From assembly GCF_900090225.1 (NCBI RefSeq), contig NZ_FMHY01000002.1:2976001-3040000 (forward strand): a DNA stretch of 64,000 nucleotides, written 5' to 3'. The notes beneath the pieces are model-generated. The model saw only the letters and a program-made list of their open reading frames with translations. It had not been told where the DNA came from and ran no database searches. Within the stretch, counting starts at the first letter, position 1; each line of letters opens with the position of its first letter. Source of the DNA: Micromonospora eburnea. GTDB taxonomy: Bacteria; Actinomycetota; Actinomycetes; Mycobacteriales; Micromonosporaceae. The position numbers and the translations under genes were made by a program. Shown piece after piece: positions 58,534 to 64,000 of the stretch.

Positions 58534-59568
58534 ATGACGCTCGTCCACGTGGTGCTGCCCGGCGACATCGACGACCCGGCCGCGCCCAGCGGCGGCAACG
58601 CGTACGACCGGCGGGTCTGTCGGGGGCTCGCCGCGCTCGGCTGGACCGTTCGGGAGCACCCCGTGCCCGGCGGCTGGCCGCATCCCGAGCCGGCGGCGCG
58701 GGCCGCCCTCGCCGGGCTGCTCGCCGCGCTGCCCGACGCGGCGCTGGTCCTGCTCGACGGCCTGGTCGCCTCCGTGGCGCCGGAGGCGCTGGCCCCGCAC
58801 GCCCGGCGGCTGCGCCTGGTGGTGCTCGTCCACCTGCCCGCCGAGGACGAGGCCGAGGCCCGGTCGCTGGCCGTGGCGGCCGGCGTGATCGCCACCAGCG
58901 AGTGGACCCGCCGCCGACTGCTCGACCGCTATCCGCTCCCGGCCGACCGGGTGCGGGTCGCCACGCCGGGCGTGGACCCCGCACCGGTCGCCCCCGGCTC
59001 GCCGGCCGGCACCCGGCTGCTCTGCGTCGCGGCCCTCACCTCGCTCAAGGGGCACGACGTGCTCGCCGCCGCGCTGGCCACCCTCGCCGATCTGCCCTGG
59101 AGCTGTGACTGCGTCGGTCCGCTCACCCGGGACCCGGGCTTCGTCGACCGGCTGCGCCGGCAGCTCGCCGACACCGGCCTGGCCGGCCGGGTCCGGTTGC
59201 CCGGCCCGTCTACCGGGGCCGCCCGGGACGCCGCGTACGCCGCCGCCGACCTGCTGGTGCTGCCGTCGCGGCGGGAGACGTACGGGATGGCGGTCACCGA
59301 GGCCCTCGCGCGGGGCGTACCGGTGCTCGGCAGTGACACCGGCGGGCTGCCCGAGGCGCTCGGACACACCCCCGGCGGCCACCGGCCGGGCCTGCTGGTG
59401 CCACCCGGTGACCCGGCGGCGCTGGCCGGCGCGCTGCGCCGCTGGCTCACCGAGCCGGACCTGCGGGACCGGCTGCGTCGCGCGGCCCGGCAGCGGCGGG
59501 ACACCCTCACCGGCTGGGCGGTCACCGCCGACCGTCTCGCGGCGGCCCTGACGGAGGCGGCGGCTTGA
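58534..59568 (+). CDS. Glycosyltransferase family 4 protein
   Basis: The 344-residue GT-B enzyme has an N-terminal acceptor half (SGGNAYDRRVCRGLAALGW) and a C-terminal donor half with VAALTSLKGHDVLAAAL and the GT4 motif ETYGMAVTEALARGVPVLGSDTGGLPE (Glu for nucleotide-sugar binding). Length is usual for the family. It follows the PTPS-like gene with a 4-base gap. Donor and acceptor are unknown; the neighbours suggest a pterin-like or phospho-alcohol acceptor (inference). Confidence 0.9.
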   Translation: MTLVHVVLPGDIDDPAAPSGGNAYDRRVCRGLAALGWTVREHPVPGGWPHPEPAARAALAGLLAALPDAALVLLDGLVASVAPEALAPHARRLRLVVLVHLPAEDEAEARSLAVAAGVIATSEWTRRRLLDRYPLPADRVRVATPGVDPAPVAPGSPAGTRLLCVAALTSLKGHDVLAAALATLADLPWSCDCVGPLTRDPGFVDRLRRQLADTGLAGRVRLPGPSTGAARDAAYAAADLLVLPSRRETYGMAVTEALARGVPVLGSDTGGLPEALGHTPGGHRPGLLVPPGDPAALAGALRRWLTEPDLRDRLRRAARQRRDTLTGWAVTADRLAAALTEAAA

Positions 59569-59801
59569 CCACCCGACTTTCACCCGGCATCGACTGGTGC
59601 GGTTGCGCGAGCCCGCCGGCGCGGCGGCCGGGGGCCGTGCCGCCGCTCGGCGGTGCCGGCCGGTGCCGGCGGCCTGGCACGGCGGTGCTGCGGGGTCGGA
59701 TCACCGCGCGCACGGCCGGCAACTGTCGGTCATCCCGCCTACGGTGATGGTGCGAGGTGCGCGTTGCCGGCGCGTCCGGCAGCCCCGGACGAAGGAGTGC
59801 G

Positions 59802-60452
59802 ATGGACGAAACGCTGCCCACGGCCACGGTTCGGACCCAGGTCACGGTCCCACTGCGGTTCCCCGACGGGTATGTCACGACCGCCCGGGTGCACTCCTTC
59901 CACGGCCTCGTCGACGGTCGGGAGCATCTCGCGTTCGCGCTCGGCGACCGGGCCGCCGGGGACCGGCCGCTGCCGGACGCCGGTGCGCCGCTGGTCCGCC
60001 CGCACAGCGAATGCCTCACCGGCGACGTGTTCGGCAGCCAGCGCTGCGACTGCGGTCCGCAGCTGCGGGAGGCGGTCGAGCGGATCGCCGAGGCTGGCGG
60101 ATACCTGCTCTACCTGCGCCAGGAGGGCCGGGGCATCGGCCTGTACGCGAAACTCGACGCGTACGCCCTCCAGGACGGAGGGCTGGACACGTACGAGGCG
60201 AACATGGCGTTGGGCCGGGGCGCCGACGAGCGCGACTACACGGTGGCCGCGCAGATGCTCGCCGCGCTGGGCGTGAGCCGGGTGGCGCTGCTCAGCAACA
60301 ACCCGGACAAGGCGGCCCAGCTCGACCGGCTGGGCGTGACGGTGGTCGACCAGGTGCCGACCGGCGTGCACCTGTCCCCGGCGAACGCCAACTATCTGGC
60401 GGCGAAGGCGACCCACGCCGACCACGCCCTCGACCTGCCCTTCGTGCCGTGA
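59802..60452 (+). CDS. ribA: GTP cyclohydrolase II
   Basis: The 216-residue enzyme opens GTP and releases formate and pyrophosphate, giving the diaminopyrimidine precursor of riboflavin. It has the zinc site C-x10-C-x-C (HSECLTGDVFGSQRCDCG), RQEGRGIGL and NNPDKAAQLDRLGV. It lacks the fused RibB domain common in housekeeping RibBA proteins. The ATG at 59802 has GGAG 6 bases upstream and was preferred to the open frame's earlier ATG (59757), which adds a basic stretch. It overlaps the next gene by 4 bases. Confidence 0.93.
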   Translation: MDETLPTATVRTQVTVPLRFPDGYVTTARVHSFHGLVDGREHLAFALGDRAAGDRPLPDAGAPLVRPHSECLTGDVFGSQRCDCGPQLREAVERIAEAGGYLLYLRQEGRGIGLYAKLDAYALQDGGLDTYEANMALGRGADERDYTVAAQMLAALGVSRVALLSNNPDKAAQLDRLGVTVVDQVPTGVHLSPANANYLAAKATHADHALDLPFVP

Positions 60453-61141
60453 CCAGCCGGCCGTACGTGCTGCTGAGCTGCGCGATGTCGATCGACGGTT
60501 ACATCGACGACGCCACCACCGAGCGGCTGCTGCTCTCCAACGACTCCGACCTCGACCGGATCGACGCGGTCCGGGCCGCCTGCGACGCGATCCTGGTCGG
60601 CGCGGCCACGGTCCGGCGGGACGATCCCCGGTTGCTGGTGCGTTCCGAGCGGCGGCGGGCCCACCGGGTGACGCGTGGCCTGCCCTCGTCGCCGATGAAG
60701 GTCACCGTCACCAGCAGCGGCGACCTCGACCCGACGGCGCGGTTCTTCGCGCTCGGTGACGGGGTGAAGCTGGTCTACTGCCCGACCGGCGCGGCGGAGA
60801 AGGCCCGGGAACGGGTGGGTGGGGTGGCGACCGTGGTCGACGTCGGCGATCACGTCACCCCGCGGGCGATGCTCACCGATCTCGCCGGCCGGGGCGTACG
60901 CCGGTTGATGGTGGAGGGCGGGGGCAACGTGCACGCCCAGTTCCTCACCGCCGGTCTCGCCGACGAGCTGCACCTGGTGGTCGCGCCGTTCTTCGTCGGG
61001 GACGGTCGGGCGCCCCGGTTCGTCGGGGACGGTCGCTTCCCGTGGCATCCGGGCCGCCGCGCCCGGGTCGTCGAGGTACGCCAGATCGACGACGTGGTGC
61101 TCACCCGGTACGCCCTCTCCGACCGCTGCCCACCGACCTGA
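60449..61141 (+). CDS. RibD C-terminal-type reductase (dihydrofolate reductase-like fold)
   Basis: The 230-residue protein has the RibD_C pattern: YVLLSCAMSIDGYI, SDLDRIDAVRAACDAILVGAATVRRDDPRL, LMVEGGGNVHAQFLTAGLADELHL. In riboflavin synthesis this domain reduces the ribosyl side chain with NADPH; here it is a stand-alone reductase lacking the deaminase half. GTG start, coupled to ribA through GTGA. An analogous reduction of the GTP cyclohydrolase II product is the simplest hypothesis. Confidence 0.9.
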   Translation: MTSRPYVLLSCAMSIDGYIDDATTERLLLSNDSDLDRIDAVRAACDAILVGAATVRRDDPRLLVRSERRRAHRVTRGLPSSPMKVTVTSSGDLDPTARFFALGDGVKLVYCPTGAAEKARERVGGVATVVDVGDHVTPRAMLTDLAGRGVRRLMVEGGGNVHAQFLTAGLADELHLVVAPFFVGDGRAPRFVGDGRFPWHPGRRARVVEVRQIDDVVLTRYALSDRCPPT

Positions 61142-61184
61142 CCGGCAGTGGCCGGGGCGCCGGGCCAGCCGGACGCTCCGGCCG

Positions 61185-61928
61185 TCAGAGCACCTGGGAC
61201 AGGAACCGGCGCAGCCGCGGGTGCTCCGGGGCCTCGAAGACGGCGGCCGGCTCGCCGGCCGCAAGGACGACGCCCCGGTCCATGAAGGCCACCGTGTCGG
61301 CGACCTCGCGGGCGAAGCCCATCTCGTGGGTGACCACCACCATGGTCATGCCGGCGGCCGACAGGTCGGCCATCACCCCGAGCACGCCCTTGACCAGCTC
61401 CGGGTCGAGCGCCGAGGTGGCCTCGTCGAAGAGCATCACCTGCGGGCGCAGGGCCAGCGCGCGGGCGATCGCCACCCGCTGCTGCTGCCCGCCGGACAGG
61501 TGCGCCGGTCGGGCCTCGGCCTTGCCGGCCAGCCCGACGAGCTCCAACTGGTCGCGGGCCACCTGCACGGCCTCGTCCTCGGAGAGCTTCTTCAGCTTGC
61601 GCAGGGCGAGGGTGATGTTGCGCAGCACGGTCATGTGCGGGAAGAGGTTGAACTGCTGGAACACCATGCCGATCCGTTGGCGCAGCGCGTCCGGGTCGTC
61701 GCCGAGCACGCTGCGGCCGTCCAGCAGCACGTCGCCGCGGTCGGGCTCGATGAGCCGGTTGATGGTGCGCAGCAGGGTCGACTTGCCGGAACCGGACGGG
61801 CCGATCACGCAGGCGGTGCCACCCCGGGCCACGTCCAGGTCCGCGCCGCGCAGCACCTGGTGGGCGCCGAAGGACAGGTGCACGTCCCGGACGGCGAGGC
61901 TGACCGAGGTGGCGGTGACGGTGCTCAT
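61185..61928 (-). CDS. Polar amino acid ABC transporter, ATP-binding protein
   Basis: The 247-residue ATPase is of the GlnQ/TcyN type. It has Walker A GPSGSGKST, Q-loop FQQFNLFPHMT, signature LSGGQQQR, Walker B VMLFDEATSALDPE and switch His in THEMGFA. ATG at 61928; its start overlaps the permease stop by 4 bases. It is the last gene of the transporter unit, ending 43 bases from the reductase on the other strand. Confidence 0.95.
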   Translation of the reverse strand: MSTVTATSVSLAVRDVHLSFGAHQVLRGADLDVARGGTACVIGPSGSGKSTLLRTINRLIEPDRGDVLLDGRSVLGDDPDALRQRIGMVFQQFNLFPHMTVLRNITLALRKLKKLSEDEAVQVARDQLELVGLAGKAEARPAHLSGGQQQRVAIARALALRPQVMLFDEATSALDPELVKGVLGVMADLSAAGMTMVVVTHEMGFAREVADTVAFMDRGVVLAAGEPAAVFEAPEHPRLRRFLSQVL

Positions 61929-62710
61929 CGCGGGTCCTTTCCGGGTGGGGTCGCCGTGCCGGCGGGAACGGGGTCGAGGTCGAGGTCCGGGTCGGGGAGG
62001 GCGGCCGCGCGGCCCTGGCGCAGCCGCCGGTCGATCCAGTTGACGGCGTGGGTCAGCGGCACGGTCAGCACCAGGTAGAACAGGCCGGCCAGCAGCAGCG
62101 CCGACTCGTTGCCGGTGGTGGCCGCGTAGTCCTGGCCGATCCGGAACAGCTCGCGCTCGCTGGCCACCAGGCCGAGGAAGTAGACCAGGCTGGAGTCCTT
62201 GATCAGCGCGATGAGCTGGTTCACCCAGGCGGGCAGCACCCGGCGTACGCCCTGCGGGACGATCACCAGGCGCATCGCCTCGCCCCAGGAGAAGCCGAGC
62301 GCCCGGGCGCCTTCGAGTTGGGCGGCCTCGACGCTCTGGATGCCGGAGCGGAAGATCTCGCCGATGTAGGCGGCGGCGATCAGCGACAGCGCCAGGATGC
62401 CCAGCGGGTAGGGGTTCGGCCCCCACACCTGCATCCCGAACGGCGCCAGGCCGACGCCGATGAGCAGGATGGTCGCCGCCGCCGGCAGGCCGCGGAACAC
62501 GTCGGTGTAGACCCGGGCCGGCCACCGCAACCATCGGGTACGCGAGATGCCCGCGATCGCCAGCAGCATGCCCAGCACCGAGCCGAGCAGGGCGGCGGAG
62601 ACCGCCAGGATCAGCGTGTTCGGCAGCCCGACGGTCAGCATCTCGGGCAACGCCTCGCGCATGGCGTCCCAGTCGAAGAAGGTCTCCCACAGGGTGCTCA
62701 ACGGATCCAT
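61925..62710 (-). CDS. Polar amino acid ABC transporter, permease
   Basis: The 261-residue membrane protein has about five hydrophobic segments and the His/Glu/Gln-type permease signature (VYTDVFRGLPAAATILL; EIFRSGIQSVEAAQLEGARALG, an EAA loop), ending with a Pro/Asp-rich tail. It is translated before and coupled to the ATPase. The binding-protein gene lies 42 bases upstream. Confidence 0.95.
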   Translation of the reverse strand: MDPLSTLWETFFDWDAMREALPEMLTVGLPNTLILAVSAALLGSVLGMLLAIAGISRTRWLRWPARVYTDVFRGLPAAATILLIGVGLAPFGMQVWGPNPYPLGILALSLIAAAYIGEIFRSGIQSVEAAQLEGARALGFSWGEAMRLVIVPQGVRRVLPAWVNQLIALIKDSSLVYFLGLVASERELFRIGQDYAATTGNESALLLAGLFYLVLTVPLTHAVNWIDRRLRQGRAAALPDPDLDLDPVPAGTATPPGKDPR

Positions 62711-62752
62711 CAGATGTCTCTCCTACCGCCCCGCTCGCTCGTCCGGACTACC

Positions 62753-63610
62753 TCAGGAAGCGGCCGACGGCGACGGCACCGCGACCGTGCCGCTGCCCGG
62801 CTTGAAGTCGGCCGGGATCGGCCGGCCCGGGTAGTACTGCGCCTGGAGGCGGGTCCAGGTGCCGTCGGCGATCACCTCGTCGAGGCCCTTGTTCAGCGCC
62901 TCGCGCAGCTTGTCGTTGCCCTTGGCGACGGCGTACGCGGTCGGGGCGGGGCTGAGCTGCTTGGCGGCCACCTTGATCTTGCCGTTGCTGTCGTCGGCGG
63001 ACTTGTCGCCGATCTCGGCGGGGGCGATCCAGGCGTCAGCGGTGCCGGCCTTGAGCTGGTTGATCGCGCCGTTGTAGTCGGGCACCCGCACCGGGTTGAG
63101 GTTCTCCCGGGTGGCGTAGTCGTCCTGCACCGTGCCCTGTACGACCACGACCCGCTTGCCGGCGAGCTGGTCGAAACCGGTGATCGTGGAGTTGGCCGGC
63201 ACGTCGAGTCCGAAGTAGCCGAAGTCGTAGCCGTTGCCGAAGTCGACGGTCTTCTTGCGAGCCTCGGTGATCGTGATGGACGAGCTGCCCACGTCGAACT
63301 TGCGGTTGTTGACCTGGGAGAGCAGGGCCGAGAAGTCGGTGCCGACGAACTCGACCTTCAGGTCCACCTTCGCGGCGACCGCGGTGAGCAGGTCGTTGTC
63401 GAAGCCGGTGAACTTGCCGTCCTTCAGGTAGACGTTCGGCGGAGCGTCGGTGAGCGTGCCGGCCCGCAGCACGCCGGGCTGGAGCAGGCCGTACGGGTTG
63501 TCGGCCTCGCTGGTCGTGCCCCCGTCGCCGCAGGCGGTGAGCCCGGTGGCGGCCAGTACGGCGGCGGCGCCGAGCGCGGCGACGCGGGTCAGGGCGGGAA
63601 GGAATCGCAC
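62753..63610 (-). CDS. Polar amino acid ABC transporter, substrate-binding lipoprotein
   Basis: The 285-residue lipoprotein captures the substrate outside the cell. The signal peptide (about 1-25) ends in the lipobox LTAC. The mature part shows GVLRAGTLTDAPPNVYLKDG, FTGFDNDLLTAVAAK and FDVGSSSITITEARKK, the bacterial solute-binding protein family 3 pattern. GTG at 63610 follows GGAG; the open frame 12 codons longer was rejected because it dilutes the signal peptide. The upstream leader-peptide ORF suggests a sulfur-containing amino acid such as cystine as substrate (inference). Confidence 0.93.
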   Translation of the reverse strand: MRFLPALTRVAALGAAAVLAATGLTACGDGGTTSEADNPYGLLQPGVLRAGTLTDAPPNVYLKDGKFTGFDNDLLTAVAAKVDLKVEFVGTDFSALLSQVNNRKFDVGSSSITITEARKKTVDFGNGYDFGYFGLDVPANSTITGFDQLAGKRVVVVQGTVQDDYATRENLNPVRVPDYNGAINQLKAGTADAWIAPAEIGDKSADDSNGKIKVAAKQLSPAPTAYAVAKGNDKLREALNKGLDEVIADGTWTRLQAQYYPGRPIPADFKPGSGTVAVPSPSAAS

Positions 63611-63638
63611 AGGTGTCTCCAGGGTCCGATGGCGACGT

Positions 63639-63675
63639 GGGCGCACGCCGCCGACGGCACGCCCGGGTTCGGGCG
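63639..63675 (-). promoter_or_regulatory. Possible attenuator with two mutually exclusive stems
   Basis: In the transcript between the leader peptide and the binding-protein gene, CGCCCG/CGGGCG (63660-63665 with 63670-63675, 4-base loop) can pair. The same CGGGCG-like arm's downstream part can instead pair as GGGCG/CGCCC (63660-63664 with 63639-63643). Such competing stems behind a leader ORF fit transcription or translation attenuation. They are short and were found by eye. Confidence 0.35.
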
Positions 63676-63714
63676 AGCCGCAAGGGTGGATCAGGTTAAG
63701 GAGGAGGTGGTGCG

Positions 63715-63846
63715 TCAGCGCGCGCCGGCGCGGCGACAGGAGTCGCTGTACACCCGCATCAGATCAACGTGCCGGCGCTTGACCAGCGCGAAGTCGGCTG
63801 GGTAGGCGACGCCGTCGACGGGCGGGGTGCGAAGTTGAGCAGACAT
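63715..63846 (-). CDS. Putative leader peptide with RRHVDL core (43 aa)
   Basis: A 43-codon ORF (MSAQLRTPPVD... ending SCRRAGAR) starts at ATG behind AGAGGGAACC. It contains LVKRRHVDLMRVYSDSC, which matches the short actinobacterial leader peptides I recall, with an RRHVDL-x-R core and following Ser/Cys, usually found upstream of sulfur or amino acid uptake genes. It sits 104 bases upstream of the binding-protein gene and is on the same strand. A cis-acting regulatory role in the transporter operon is inferred. Confidence 0.65.
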   Translation of the reverse strand: MSAQLRTPPVDGVAYPADFALVKRRHVDLMRVYSDSCRRAGAR

Positions 63847-63875
63847 GGTTCCCTCTGGTCGGTGATGACCTGGGT

Positions 63876-63915
63876 ACCAGGCCACGCTTGCACCGGCGTG
63901 TTGCCGGTGCCTGGT
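63876..63915. repeat. Inverted repeat upstream of the leader peptide
   Basis: Nested arms ACCAGGC/GCCTGGT (63876-63882, 63909-63915) and GCACCGGC/GCCGGTGC (63890-63897, 63903-63910) form a compact structure 30 bases upstream of the leader ORF. It may be an operator or a structure in the leader RNA. Confidence 0.45.
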
Positions 63916-64000
63916 CCTCACCCGGGGCACCCCACCGCGGAGGAGGGTTGCCGGCCAGCGAGCCGGGGCTTGGCGCTGGCGCTCATGACCTGCCGAAGAG

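Noticed and set aside
60449..61141. ribA plus the reductase as an ordinary riboflavin operon
   Set aside because: The deaminase half of RibD, RibB, RibE and RibH are absent, and the neighbours point to another pathway.
63918..63986. A short minus-strand ORF starting with ATG at 63986 near the right edge
   Set aside because: It stops after about 22 codons, resembles nothing known and lacks a good ribosome site.

Overview
The window looks like the chromosome of a high-GC actinomycete, most likely Micromonospora or a close relative (family Micromonosporaceae). This rests on the very high GC content, many GTG starts, stop-start overlaps and the kind of genes present; no rRNA or other taxonomic marker is in the window.

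Region 1 (1-40326, minus strand) is most of a modular type I polyketide synthase. Three collinear genes are read right to left. PKS-1 (26458-40326) carries a KSQ-AT-ACP loading module and modules 1 and 2. PKS-2 (8757-26468) carries modules 3-5. PKS-3 (enters from 8713 and runs off the left edge) carries module 6 and part of module 7. AT motifs predict malonyl for loading, methylmalonyl for modules 1, 2, 5 and 6, and malonyl for modules 3, 4 and 7. Several reductive domains carry damaged active sites: DH2 His to Tyr, KR3 Ser to Ala, DH4 Asp to Glu, and a heavily degenerate KR4. AT, ER and KR domains of equal specificity are near-identical DNA repeats of exactly equal length, suggesting recent duplication or gene conversion. 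No chain-terminating thioesterase, sugar or P450 gene is visible; the rest of the cluster presumably lies left of position 1.

Region 2 (40327-51563) is the flank of the cluster. It holds a secreted DUF1579-like protein, a DUF2000 protein, two AraC-type regulators, a DUF5988 small protein, a stand-alone type II thioesterase, an acyl-CoA carboxylase carboxyltransferase subunit, a 2-oxoacid:ferredoxin oxidoreductase pair (korAB) and a MatB-like malonyl/methylmalonyl-CoA synthetase. The thioesterase, carboxylase and MatB fit polyketide priming, proofreading and extender supply.

Region 3 (51816-64000) looks like ordinary chromosome: a small acidic protein, a DUF1622 membrane protein, a molybdate operon (HTH-TOBE regulator, modA, modB, modC) with GTGA overlaps, and an unusual pterin-like group. 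That group has a CDP-alcohol phosphatidyltransferase, a zinc-less MDR dehydrogenase, a PTPS/QueD-like protein, a GT4 glycosyltransferase, GTP cyclohydrolase II and a RibD-type reductase. It is followed by a minus-strand polar amino acid ABC transporter preceded by a small RRHVDL-type leader peptide and a possible attenuator. The pterin-like group is my best candidate for a poorly described pathway; the PKS is the main specialised-metabolite system.
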